From Eubacterium sp. UBA5416 (GTDB taxonomy: Bacteria > Bacillota > Clostridia > Lachnospirales > Lachnospiraceae), in NCBI GenBank assembly GCA_002409525.1, contig DHNM01000009.1, forward strand, positions 1-62,395: a DNA stretch of 62,395 nucleotides, written 5' to 3'. The translations under genes were made by a program, and so were the position numbers. Shown piece after piece: positions 42,824 through 51,433 of the stretch. The notes below the pieces were generated by a model, which was given only the letters and a program-made list of their open reading frames with translations, was not told the origin of the DNA and made no database searches. Numbering within the stretch: the first letter of the stretch is position 1; each line of letters starts with the position of its first letter.

Positions 42824-44656
42824 TTAGGAAAGTTTTGGTGCTATCTCCAACAGAAATCTGGAAAGTTCCTCTTTCTTATCCCGACGCTTTCGAACAGCGA
42901 AAAGATGCAGTTTGTTCTTTGCCCTTGTCATACCAACATAAAACATTCTACGCTCTTCCTCCAGATCCTCAGGAAGTATCGCTTTCTTATAGGGAATCAT
43001 CCCCTCGTTCACATCCAAAATATAGACATTGTCGTACTCCAGCCCCTTAATACTGTGAAGCGTGGAGACCGTAACCCCGTCGGCCTTATTCTTCCGGTCT
43101 TTATTCTGACGTTTCAATTTTTCCGTGTAATTTTCAATATGGCGGTACCAGTCCTCTACATGGTCAAATCCTCTTGTCGTATCCTGCAGTTCATTCAGAA
43201 TCTCATATAACTCCTCCGCACGTATTCTGCGGTATGAAGCATATTCTTTCAGATATTCCTCATATCCGATTCCATATCTGATATAGTTAATTGCACCAAA
43301 TGGTGTCATAGGCTTTAAGACTTTCAGATCGTGTTCCAGTTTCTCAATTCGTTCCCACATCCACTGACGTTCCTCATATTGCTGATACAGCGATTCGAAA
43401 GATACTTCAGAATCTATGAAAGATTTTCTGGCAAGATAGCGGTTCGGCTTATTCGAGATTCTCAGGAAATCACTTCTCTTTCTGCTTCCCGCTGAAAGAT
43501 TCAGATATGTCATAACATCCTTTGCGATCCAGTGTTCATAAAGATTAGGCAGCCCATCCCTCATCTGGAAAGGAATGTTATAAGCCATCAATTGCTCCAC
43601 ACTCTTTCTGCTGCCGGTATTTGTACGAAAAAGCACTGCAATATCCCGGTAATCTTTTCCTGACTTTAAGTATTCCCGTATATCATCAATCATATACTTC
43701 ACTTCTGAACGGTCATTCTCAAAGATATGGATGTCAATGTGGTCGCCATCCTCCCGGCATGTCTGAAGTTTTTTTGAAAACCTTTTATCATTTTCGCGGA
43801 TCAGAGTCCCGGACTTTTTCACGATCTCACCGGTACTGCGGTAATTTGTATCCAGATTCACCTGATGGGTATCCGGATAGTCTTCGGGAAAATTCAGCAT
43901 AATCTCCGGCCTGGCACCGCGAAAGCGATAGATTGACTGGTCGTCATCTCCCACGATAAATAAATTGTTCAAAGGAGCGGCCAGCATGCGGATAATATCA
44001 TACTGAATCGGATTGATATCCTGGAATTCGTCAATTAAAATATACTGAAATTTGTTCTGCCACAATTGTAATATGTCAGGCCGCCTGCAGAAAAGTTCAT
44101 ATGTCCATACCATGATGTCATCAAAATCCAGTTTTCGGTTATGATTCATCCAGGACTTGTATTCTGTATAGATTTTTCGGAAAACCTCTTCCGGAAGGCA
44201 TTTAGAATAATAATGAGAGATATCCATCCGACCGTCTTTTACACTGCTGATCTCTCTGGATATGTTCTCCAGAAGGTCATTTTCATCCTCTGTATCCTGA
44301 CAGTAAGTATCCACAAGCTCCCGCAGAAGCTTCATCTTCAGATCTTCACTTAATATATTCTGACCGGAAAATTGATAAGTATGACGTAGAATTCCATAGA
44401 ACACCCCATGAAATGTGCCGAATGTCACTTGCGATGTATGTAGATTCATTAGACGGAGATACCGCTCCTTCATCTCTCTCGACGCCGCCTTCGTAAAGGT
44501 GACGACGAGTATGGAAGAAGCGGAAATCCCCTGTTTAATCAGATTGCAGGTTCTTCCTGTGATCACAGTAGTTTTGCCGGACCCCGGACCTGCCAGGACC
44601 ATCATTGGTCCCTTAATATGGGTGACTGCCTTTTTTTGTGCATCATTAAATTTCAT
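42824..44656 (-). CDS. UvrD/PcrA-like superfamily I DNA helicase
   Basis: 610 residues. Motif I is GPGSGKTT (about 23-30), motif II DEFQDINPIQ, motif III GDDDQSIYRFRGA, and motif VI-type VGMTRAKNKLHL. It is shorter than PcrA (about 730) and lacks the usual C-terminal tail, so it is a compact relative; repair or plasmid replication roles cannot be assigned. The start at 44656 overlaps the gltX stop by 11 bp; the longer frame inside gltX is rejected. Confidence 0.9.
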   Translation of the reverse strand: MKFNDAQKKAVTHIKGPMMVLAGPGSGKTTVITGRTCNLIKQGISASSILVVTFTKAASREMKERYLRLMNLHTSQVTFGTFHGVFYGILRHTYQFSGQNILSEDLKMKLLRELVDTYCQDTEDENDLLENISREISSVKDGRMDISHYYSKCLPEEVFRKIYTEYKSWMNHNRKLDFDDIMVWTYELFCRRPDILQLWQNKFQYILIDEFQDINPIQYDIIRMLAAPLNNLFIVGDDDQSIYRFRGARPEIMLNFPEDYPDTHQVNLDTNYRSTGEIVKKSGTLIRENDKRFSKKLQTCREDGDHIDIHIFENDRSEVKYMIDDIREYLKSGKDYRDIAVLFRTNTGSRKSVEQLMAYNIPFQMRDGLPNLYEHWIAKDVMTYLNLSAGSRKRSDFLRISNKPNRYLARKSFIDSEVSFESLYQQYEERQWMWERIEKLEHDLKVLKPMTPFGAINYIRYGIGYEEYLKEYASYRRIRAEELYEILNELQDTTRGFDHVEDWYRHIENYTEKLKRQNKDRKNKADGVTVSTLHSIKGLEYDNVYILDVNEGMIPYKKAILPEDLEEERRMFYVGMTRAKNKLHLFAVRKRRDKKEELSRFLLEIAPKLS

Positions 44657-46103
44657 AAAAGTTTCCCAATTTATCAATCGCAGCTGCAATTCTTGCAGCA
44701 GACTCTTCTTTGCCGAGTATTTCCAGGATTTCTGTTGCACCGGCCGGGGTCATCTGCTTTCCGGACAATGCGGTTCGAATCGGCCACATCACATATCCCG
44801 TCTTATAATGGTTTTTCTTTGCATAATCTTTCAGCGTCGCAAAAAGTGCATCATTTCCGAAATCTTCCTGTTCCTTTATGAGCGGCAGAACTTCTTTTAG
44901 CACGGTAAGAGAAGTCTCCTGATTTGTCTTCATCTTCTTATGTGTATACATGGATGCGTCGTATTCCGGAACCTTTTCGAAAAACCCTACCATCTCCGGT
45001 ATCTCAGGGAATACCTCGATTCGGCTTTTCACCATGGACGCAATCTTATGGAAATCATAATCTCTCTTTAAAACACTCTTCATATAGGGAAGTGCTTTCT
45101 CATAAAACGCTTCATCGTCCATCTTTTTGATATATTCGCCATTCATCCATTTCAGTTTTGTCATATCGAATACCGCCGGAGATTTATTGATCCTGTGGTA
45201 ATCAAAGACTTTAACAAGTTCCTCAAGAGAATAAATCTCGCGTTCTCCTTTGGGACTCCATCCGAGAAGTGCCACGAAATTTACGATCGCCTCACTTAAG
45301 AAACCCTGGTCAATTAAGTCCTCATAAGAAGAATGTCCGCTTCTCTTTGAAAGCTTCTCATGTTCCTCATTTGTAATCAGGGGACAGTGAATGTAAGTCG
45401 GGATGTCCCACCCAAATGCCTCATAAAGGCGGTTATATTTCGGCGATGATGACAGATATTCATTTCCACGAACCACATGTGTAACTCCCATCAGATGATC
45501 GTCCACAACATTGGCAAAATTATAAGTCGGAAACCCGTCAGATTTCATCAAAATCATATCATCCAGTTCCGCATTATCCACAGCGATATCACCGTAGACC
45601 TCGTCATGGAAAGTAGTTGTCCCTTCTGTAGGCATATTAATCCGAATCACATAAGGCCTGCCGGCTGCCAGATTAGCCTCAACTTCTTCTTTGGACAAAT
45701 ACAGGCAGTGTTTATCGTACATATGGACCTCTTTTCCATTGACATTGACGGATAAGGATTCCAGACGCTCTTTATCACAGAAACAATAATAGGCATCTCC
45801 CTGTTCGATCAGCTGTTTTGCGTATTTCATATAGATGCCCTGGGCATTTCTCTCACTCTGTACATAGGGACCGACGCCACCGTCCTTGTCAGGTCCCTCG
45901 TCATGCTCAAGTCCTGTCTCTTTCAATGTCTCATCTATGATATCAAGTGCGCCTTCCATAAAACGCTCCTGGTCTGTGTCCTCGATGCGAAGCATAAAAC
46001 TGCCCCCTGCGTGCTTGGCAATCAAATATGCGTATAATGCCGTTCTTAAGTTTCCTACATGCATCCTCCCCGTGGGGCTCGGTGCGAATCTTGTTTTAAC
46101 CAT
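44646..46103 (-). CDS. gltX: Glutamyl-tRNA synthetase
   Basis: 485 residues. The HIGH-type motif is in FAPSPTGRMHVGN and the KMSKS equivalent is KLSKRSG. Length is normal. GAGGAG lies 7 nt before the ATG at 46103. The longer frame reads 21 extra residues out of a truncated repeat (copy D), which is untranslated leader. Confidence 0.96.
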   Translation of the reverse strand: MVKTRFAPSPTGRMHVGNLRTALYAYLIAKHAGGSFMLRIEDTDQERFMEGALDIIDETLKETGLEHDEGPDKDGGVGPYVQSERNAQGIYMKYAKQLIEQGDAYYCFCDKERLESLSVNVNGKEVHMYDKHCLYLSKEEVEANLAAGRPYVIRINMPTEGTTTFHDEVYGDIAVDNAELDDMILMKSDGFPTYNFANVVDDHLMGVTHVVRGNEYLSSSPKYNRLYEAFGWDIPTYIHCPLITNEEHEKLSKRSGHSSYEDLIDQGFLSEAIVNFVALLGWSPKGEREIYSLEELVKVFDYHRINKSPAVFDMTKLKWMNGEYIKKMDDEAFYEKALPYMKSVLKRDYDFHKIASMVKSRIEVFPEIPEMVGFFEKVPEYDASMYTHKKMKTNQETSLTVLKEVLPLIKEQEDFGNDALFATLKDYAKKNHYKTGYVMWPIRTALSGKQMTPAGATEILEILGKEESAARIAAAIDKLGNFYEI

Positions 46104-46126
46104 TTTTGTCTCCTCTTTTAACCTTA

Positions 46127-46174
46127 TATGATACACGAATTGCTCCGCACATACGTGCTCCCACAATTATAAAC
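46127..46174 (+). repeat. Structured repeat, truncated copy D
   Basis: Only the left terminus TATGATACAC and hairpin P1 (AATTG/CAATT with inner GCAC/GTGC around ATAC) survive. The preceding bases ACCTTATA match those before copy B3. It lies in the gltX leader, and its outer arm supplies the gltX -10. Confidence 0.75.
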
Positions 46175-46194
46175 CATACGTATGTCAAGTTCAA
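46166..46194 (-). promoter_or_regulatory. Promoter of gltX
   Basis: On the minus strand: TTGAAC, 17-nt spacer, TATAAT. The -10 overlaps the end of repeat copy D. Confidence 0.78.
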
Positions 46195-46208
46195 GTGAGG
46201 CCGCATAC

Positions 46209-46246
46209 AAAAAAGCACCGCAGGTACCGATAAGTGCCAGCAGTGC
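46209..46246 (-). terminator. Terminator of the decarboxylase unit
   Basis: GCACTGCTGG and CCTGCGGTGC form an imperfect stem, followed by TTTTTT on the minus strand. Confidence 0.78.
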
Positions 46247-46262
46247 AATGCCTTTTTACAAC

Positions 46263-46382
46263 TTATTTCTCGCTTCCGAATTTCCCCATCAGCCATACAA
46301 ATAACATGATAATCAGAATTGTGATAAAAATACCTGCCATGCCCTTCCACATAATCTCAAGGGATATCAAAACGTTGTTCAT
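46263..46382 (-). CDS. OadG-related small membrane subunit
   Basis: 39 residues, MNNVLISLEIMWKGMAGIFI followed by a hydrophobic run and a short basic end: one transmembrane helix. It lies 12 nt after the beta subunit with GGAGGAG upstream. Very small gamma-like subunits of this kind accompany beta subunits of sodium-pumping decarboxylases in Clostridia. Likely helps assemble or anchor the complex. Confidence 0.82.
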   Translation of the reverse strand: MNNVLISLEIMWKGMAGIFITILIIMLFVWLMGKFGSEK

Positions 46383-46394
46383 CGTCCACTCCTC

Positions 46395-47534
46395 CTACTT
46401 CAAAAACTGGGTTACAAGGTTAATTACCATACCACCCGCTATGACTGAGGCAATCTGGCCGGATACATTGGCTCCGGCTGCATGCATCAGAATAATGTTA
46501 GTCGGATCCTCTTCCATTGCCATCTTCTGAATCACACGGGATGACATCGGAAATGCAGAAATCCCGGCGCCACCGACCATGGGATTGATTTTTTTCTTGA
46601 GAAACAGATTCATGAATTTCGCAAGCAGAACACCGCCGATGGTATCCATGACAAATGCAAACAGACCGATGAGCATGATGATCAGTGTGTCGAGTGTTAC
46701 AAACTGATCCGCTCTCATGCTGAAAGAAATCGTGATTCCCAATAGAAGTGTAATCAGGTTAGACAGTGTATTCTGTGCTGTATCAGACATCGTTCCCAGA
46801 ACACCGCATTCGCGTATCAGATTTCCGAACATCAGAAATCCGACTAACGCCACAGACTGAGGCGCGACGAATCCGACAATAATTGTCACTGCAACCGGGA
46901 ATATAATCCGCATTTTCTTAGAAACAGAGCTGGGATTGTAATCCATATGAATTCTCCGCTCTTTCTTCGTGGTCACAAGTTTGATTGCAAACGGCTGAAC
47001 AATCGGCACCAGAGCCATATAAGAATAGGCGGCGACCGCAATGGCACCGATATACTTCGAATGCAGAATCTGGGATACCAGAATTGAGGTGGGACCGTCC
47101 GCCGCGCCAATAATGCCGATGGATGCCGCATCACTTAAACTGAATCCAAATACTGATGCCAGAAGTATTGCCGCAAAGATACCGAACTGAGCACCTGCCC
47201 CAAACAAAAACATCAGCGGATTCGACAACAGTGGCCCGAAATCAATCATAGCTCCTATACCGATAAACAGAAGGATCGGCATAGCCTCAGATGCATTGAT
47301 TCCGATATCAAACAGCCATTGGATGATACCATTGGCCTGAATGCCTCCCTGCAGTGTCTGATCAAGCACACCGGACAGGGGCAGATTCACCAGAATCGCT
47401 CCAAACCCCATAGGCAGAAGCAGCGATGGTTCGTAATCCTTCTTAATTGCCAGCCAAATCAGCACAATTCCCACAACATACATGACAACCTGCTGCCAGG
47501 TAAGCGCACGTAGACCATCAAGCAAAAAACTCAT
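46395..47534 (-). CDS. oadB: Sodium-translocating decarboxylase beta subunit
   Basis: 379 residues, polytopic membrane protein of the OadB/GcdB/MmdB family that couples decarboxylation of a biotin-bound carboxyl group to Na+ export. Conserved stretches include GIGAMIDFGPLLSNP and GAADGPTSI. GGAGG favours Met at 47534 over the frame starting 47549. No alpha subunit or biotin protein is adjacent, so the substrate (oxaloacetate, glutaconyl-CoA or methylmalonyl-CoA) is undetermined. Confidence 0.92.
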   Translation of the reverse strand: MSFLLDGLRALTWQQVVMYVVGIVLIWLAIKKDYEPSLLLPMGFGAILVNLPLSGVLDQTLQGGIQANGIIQWLFDIGINASEAMPILLFIGIGAMIDFGPLLSNPLMFLFGAGAQFGIFAAILLASVFGFSLSDAASIGIIGAADGPTSILVSQILHSKYIGAIAVAAYSYMALVPIVQPFAIKLVTTKKERRIHMDYNPSSVSKKMRIIFPVAVTIIVGFVAPQSVALVGFLMFGNLIRECGVLGTMSDTAQNTLSNLITLLLGITISFSMRADQFVTLDTLIIMLIGLFAFVMDTIGGVLLAKFMNLFLKKKINPMVGGAGISAFPMSSRVIQKMAMEEDPTNIILMHAAGANVSGQIASVIAGGMVINLVTQFLK

Positions 47535-47583
47535 AGTAACAACCTCCATAATCGTTTTAGGAGCTTTGCTCCCCTTTTTATAC

Positions 47584-47612
47584 AGTATAATTCAAAAAGG
47601 TGCCGATGGCAA
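47584..47612 (-). promoter_or_regulatory. Promoter of the decarboxylase beta subunit
   Basis: On the minus strand: TTGCCA, 17-nt spacer, TATACT, followed by a small GGAGC/GCTCC hairpin in the leader. Confidence 0.75.
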
Positions 47613-47656
47613 TACAAAATATATCAGATTAACCACTATTTGTCATGATCCTCATT

Positions 47657-48676
47657 TTATTCCAGAATTTCCAGAAAAACATCCTCAATTCCGCCGCAGA
47701 CCATGCCTTCATCTTCGGTATCCTGATTTGTCATATTCGCACGTACCAGCTTTGATTTTGGTTTGTCTGCACGGAGCATGCGAAATGCATGCTGCATCAT
47801 ATCCGATTCCACACATCCTCCGCCTATGGTTCCGACCGTTGTCCCATCGGGCATAATAAGCATCTTGGTGCCCACCTGACGGGGCGCGGACCCTTTTCTC
47901 GTTATAATTGTCGCCAAAAGTTTTCTGCCGGGACGTTCGATTCCCTCAATGATTTCATCGGAAAAGCCTTCCGTATTTCTCTTCGTATTCTTGATCTGAA
48001 TAATCTCACCGAAAATAGAAACCGCAATCTCTTCTGGAGTTTCGCTGTTAATTGACAGTCCTATCGGGGCATGAAGTTCATCCAGCTTTTTCTGCGGAAC
48101 GCCCTGTTCTTTGAGTACACCTTTCAACAAGCGGATCCTGGAACGGCTTCCCATCATACCGACATACGCATAATTCTTCTCCAGTATGGCTTCCAGACAG
48201 ATCTTGTCGTAGCGATGCCCTCTTGTGGCAATAACAAAATAGGTATCCGGTCCTCCCTCAATCTGTTCCAGGGCACGATCAAAAGAGTCGCAGATTACAA
48301 GATCTGCCTTCGCAGCTCTTGCGTTGTTGGCAAACAGTGGGCGGTCATCAATCACTGTAACCGAGATTCCGAGAAGTTTTGCCAGATTTACAATGGCAAC
48401 ACCCACATGCCCGCCGCCGCAGACCACAAGCCCGGGCCGGTCACCGAGCATTTCATAATATACCCTCTGATCTTCGTACTCCACAAGTCCGGTTTTATTA
48501 ATTTCACCGGCCTCTTCTATGATCTGATTTCCAAAATCACTGTCAGTCTCGAAGTTTTCATAAACACGTTCCCCATCTGATATCATACATCGCCAGCCCT
48601 GGTTCTTTCCTTCAATGACAGTTGCAATGATTGTTTTTTTATTTTTATCCAGTTTTTTTAATACCTCAGTAAACAT
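47657..48676 (-). CDS. XdhC/CoxF family molybdoenzyme maturation factor, domain order swapped
   Basis: 339 residues. A Rossmann domain with CGGGHVGVAIVNLAKLLG lies at about 82-100, and the XdhC/CoxI motifs GSAPRQVGTKM and GTIGGGCVES come later, at about 262-290. In textbook XdhC the CoxI part is N-terminal and the Rossmann part C-terminal, so this arrangement is reversed. XdhC binds sulfurated molybdenum cofactor for xanthine dehydrogenase-type enzymes. It is last gene of the molybdenum operon; GGGAG precedes Met at 48676. Confidence 0.88.
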   Translation of the reverse strand: MFTEVLKKLDKNKKTIIATVIEGKNQGWRCMISDGERVYENFETDSDFGNQIIEEAGEINKTGLVEYEDQRVYYEMLGDRPGLVVCGGGHVGVAIVNLAKLLGISVTVIDDRPLFANNARAAKADLVICDSFDRALEQIEGGPDTYFVIATRGHRYDKICLEAILEKNYAYVGMMGSRSRIRLLKGVLKEQGVPQKKLDELHAPIGLSINSETPEEIAVSIFGEIIQIKNTKRNTEGFSDEIIEGIERPGRKLLATIITRKGSAPRQVGTKMLIMPDGTTVGTIGGGCVESDMMQHAFRMLRADKPKSKLVRANMTNQDTEDEGMVCGGIEDVFLEILE

Positions 48677-48705
48677 TTGTTCTCTCCCTGAATGCATAAC
48701 TATCT

Positions 48706-49644
48706 TTATATCTTTTCTGCCTCAAACAGTTCCTTTGACTGAAGCTGCAGTTTCTCCTGTATCTTTCGATAAATCTCAAGCAGGTGTGTTCCTTTTTTTG
48801 TCAACGTTGATGCACCTCCGTCGACCCCGCCGCTTCTTGTATGAAGAAGCTCGAATCCAAGCTGGCGCTCTGCTTCTTTTATGATTTTCCAGCCTTTGCT
48901 GTAAGACATATGCATCTGTGTGCATGCCGTCCGCATGGATCCGTTATGCTGAATTAACTCAAGGAAAATGCCGGTTTCATAATTCAGGAAAACGGATTCT
49001 CTTTTCAGTGTCAGCTGAACTTCAGGGTATACCTGAAGTGGTTTTCCCGGATCGGAAATCTCATCGCTGTCTGCCTTTCTCTCTACCGGGAAGATAATAC
49101 CGTCATCCTCCACAGGCAGCTCCCATATCTGACTCGAGGTCCCGGACCGGCGGAGCGCCCCGCGCAGACCGTCATTTCCATGATACGAGTATAACATAGA
49201 AAAGATCTCAGAGGAAATCATCACAGGATGACCTCTTCTGCCTCCAAAAACGGGAACTACATTATCATGTCCGCAGGACATCATCTTCTCAATTGTGTCC
49301 GACAAAAGCATCGGATATTTTGCCGGCAGAATCAAAACGCGATCGCAGAGACCATCTGCATACTTAAGTCCGCGAATCACACTGTCAAACATTTCATCTT
49401 TGCGGTAATCGGGATTATAAAGACGAATAACCGGGAATTTCGCAATCTGCTTTTCCAGCAGCTCGTAATCCTGCCCGGTTATCAGTACCATGGGCTTTAC
49501 CATAGAATTCTCTAAGACGTTCAGGATCTGTCGTATGACTGTTGTCTCGCCAAACGGAAGAAGTGCAGCCCTGGCTCCCATGGAAGCACCATGCCCGTCA
49601 GCGATAACAATCGCTCCCGTCCGCACGGGATTTTTCTCATTCAT
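48706..49644 (-). CDS. MobA-like domain fused to ModE-type DNA-binding domain
   Basis: 312 residues. The N-terminal 200 or so resemble MobA/MocA nucleotidyltransferases, but the loop that should read AGGxSxRMGxxK is IADGHGASMGARAA: the conserved Arg and Lys are Ser21 and Ala26, and the metal Asp in the DxP segment is absent (LILPAKYPML). The C-terminal part (about 210-300) matches the ModE winged helix (QHNGSMRTACTQMHMSYSKG and SGGVDGGASTLTKKG). No Mop molybdate-binding domain is present. It is probably a regulator of its own operon, with the dead enzyme domain as sensor; that is inference. It lies 1 nt after modC. Confidence 0.88.
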   Translation of the reverse strand: MNEKNPVRTGAIVIADGHGASMGARAALLPFGETTVIRQILNVLENSMVKPMVLITGQDYELLEKQIAKFPVIRLYNPDYRKDEMFDSVIRGLKYADGLCDRVLILPAKYPMLLSDTIEKMMSCGHDNVVPVFGGRRGHPVMISSEIFSMLYSYHGNDGLRGALRRSGTSSQIWELPVEDDGIIFPVERKADSDEISDPGKPLQVYPEVQLTLKRESVFLNYETGIFLELIQHNGSMRTACTQMHMSYSKGWKIIKEAERQLGFELLHTRSGGVDGGASTLTKKGTHLLEIYRKIQEKLQLQSKELFEAEKI

Positions 49645-49645
49645 T

Positions 49646-50707
49646 TTACAACTCTCCTTTCAAAAGCAGGATTGACTCAGGTTCTACCCGTAGATATGGC
49701 GGCAGAACATTTTGGATATCACTGTTATGCAGATTTTTATTTGTTTTCCACCACAGGTGATTTTCAAATGTCACATACCATTCAAACGGCATCTGAGAAA
49801 TATCTGATTTCCCCGGAGAAAAGAGATTTGCCTCCTTTTTGTCACCCCATACATCTGCCTCGGACTTTGAAATCGGTATAAAATCATGTGCCCTAATTCC
49901 CACATACGTCATACTCTCCGTGATTTTCTCGGAGGTGACAAGCTTTAAGTTCCAGTCATACGCAAAGAGGCAGTAATCAGATACTTTTTTAAAACGCGAA
50001 AGGTTTTTGCAGCCGGTAAGTCTTGCGGCCTGAACAGTTCCCGGATGATCGAACAGTCTTTGTGTTTCACCCTTCTCCAGAACGCTGCCATCCTGAAGGA
50101 GAAGAATATTGTCACAGAGCTGATAGGCTTCATCTCTGTCGTGCGTCACAAGAATCGTTACTCCCTGATAATCCCGGATTACTTCAGCCATCTGAAGTCT
50201 TAGTCCCTCTTTCAAGTAAGCATCCATGGCCGAAAAAGGCTCATCCAGTAGCAAAACCTCTGGCTCGTATGCCAGGATACGGGCAAGAGCCACTCTCTGC
50301 TGCTGACCGCCGGATAAGCGTCCGGGGAAGCTTTTTTCCATACCCTCAAGCTGAAACCGGCGGATCATCTCACTGATTTTATCAGACCTTGCGGGATCTT
50401 TCCGGCTCAGACCGCATCCAATATTCTGTTCTACCGTCATATTGGGAAATAAGGCATAGTTTTGAAATAAATATCCCACTTTGCGTTTCTGCGGTTTTAA
50501 ATTAATATTCCCACCGGAATCGTATAATACTCTATCGTTGTTCCGAATGGTTCCACTGTCCGGAGTTACAATCCCTGCAATTGATTTGAGCGTCATACTT
50601 TTTCCGCATCCGGACGGGCCAAGAATTCCAAGACATTCTTTGTCTGCCCAAAAAGAAAGGCTAAGCGTAAACTGACGCAGCTTTTTATCTATATCAACTT
50701 CAAGCAT
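49646..50707 (-). CDS. modC: Molybdate ABC transporter ATP-binding protein
   Basis: 353 residues. Walker A GPSGCGKS (30-37), signature LSGGQQQRVALARIL, Walker B VLLLDEPFSAMD and the switch His in LVTHDRDEAY are intact. The C-terminal 100 residues form a shortened TOBE-like domain. It energises ModB for molybdate (or tungstate) import. Confidence 0.95.
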   Translation of the reverse strand: MLEVDIDKKLRQFTLSLSFWADKECLGILGPSGCGKSMTLKSIAGIVTPDSGTIRNNDRVLYDSGGNINLKPQKRKVGYLFQNYALFPNMTVEQNIGCGLSRKDPARSDKISEMIRRFQLEGMEKSFPGRLSGGQQQRVALARILAYEPEVLLLDEPFSAMDAYLKEGLRLQMAEVIRDYQGVTILVTHDRDEAYQLCDNILLLQDGSVLEKGETQRLFDHPGTVQAARLTGCKNLSRFKKVSDYCLFAYDWNLKLVTSEKITESMTYVGIRAHDFIPISKSEADVWGDKKEANLFSPGKSDISQMPFEWYVTFENHLWWKTNKNLHNSDIQNVLPPYLRVEPESILLLKGEL

Positions 50708-50713
50708 ATCCGT

Positions 50714-51391
50714 TTACGTCCTTTCTTTTCGCTTTTTATCTCGGATCCCCATCCAGTTAATTGCCAGAATCGAAACAAATGCCAGTAATACAATAACTGC
50801 AACATATCCATAAGCTTTTTTCATATTTCCCGCTGCTACCTCCGAGTAAATCGCCATAGGAAGTGTTCTTGTCTTTCCGGCTACATTTCCGGCAATCATC
50901 GCAGTGGCACCAAACTCGCCAAGCCCTCTGGAAAACGCCAGTACTCCGCCGGATATAATTCCCGGAAATGCATTGGAGCAGAGAACTTTTCGAAAAATCG
51001 TCCATTCACTCATACCGAGGGTTCTCGCGGCTGCCACCAGATTTGGATCTACCTGTTCAAAAGCTCCTCTGGCAGAGCGATACATCAGTGGAAACGAAAC
51101 TACTGTTGAGGCAAGTACCGTGGAAATCCATGAGAAAGCAATCTTCACACCAAAAACATTTAAAAAAAATTTTCCGAGAGGACCATTCACACCAAAAATA
51201 AACAAGAGAAAAAAGCCGACCACCGTGGGAGGAAGCACCAGGGGCAAGGTAAGAAAACCATCCCAGAAAGCTTTCTCCCCTTCTCTTTTGCTTCTGATCA
51301 CACCCCAGGCCGCAAATATACCGGCAAAAAAAGTTATAATCATCGATACTGATGCAGTTTTAAGTGAGATTACAAGTGGGGACCAATCCAT
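50714..51391 (-). CDS. modB: Molybdate ABC transporter permease
   Basis: 225 residues with about five membrane helices and the EAA-type loop (EQVDPNLVAAARTLGMSEWTIFRKV) that contacts ModC. GGAGGAG precedes the start. Next to modA and modC. Confidence 0.95.
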   Translation of the reverse strand: MDWSPLVISLKTASVSMIITFFAGIFAAWGVIRSKREGEKAFWDGFLTLPLVLPPTVVGFFLLFIFGVNGPLGKFFLNVFGVKIAFSWISTVLASTVVSFPLMYRSARGAFEQVDPNLVAAARTLGMSEWTIFRKVLCSNAFPGIISGGVLAFSRGLGEFGATAMIAGNVAGKTRTLPMAIYSEVAAGNMKKAYGYVAVIVLLAFVSILAINWMGIRDKKRKERT

Positions 51392-51433
51392 TACATCTCC
51401 TCCTCGAGAGCCGACTTTTCTGCCGAGATTGTA

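Noticed and set aside
44656..44740. Longer N-terminus of the helicase inside gltX
   Set aside because: It would overlap gltX by 95 bp, while the ATG at 44656 begins exactly at the family's conserved region and has a GGGAAAC site.
46104..46208. T-box riboswitch in the gltX leader
   Set aside because: No T-box sequence and no specifier hairpin; the leader hairpin is explained by the truncated repeat.
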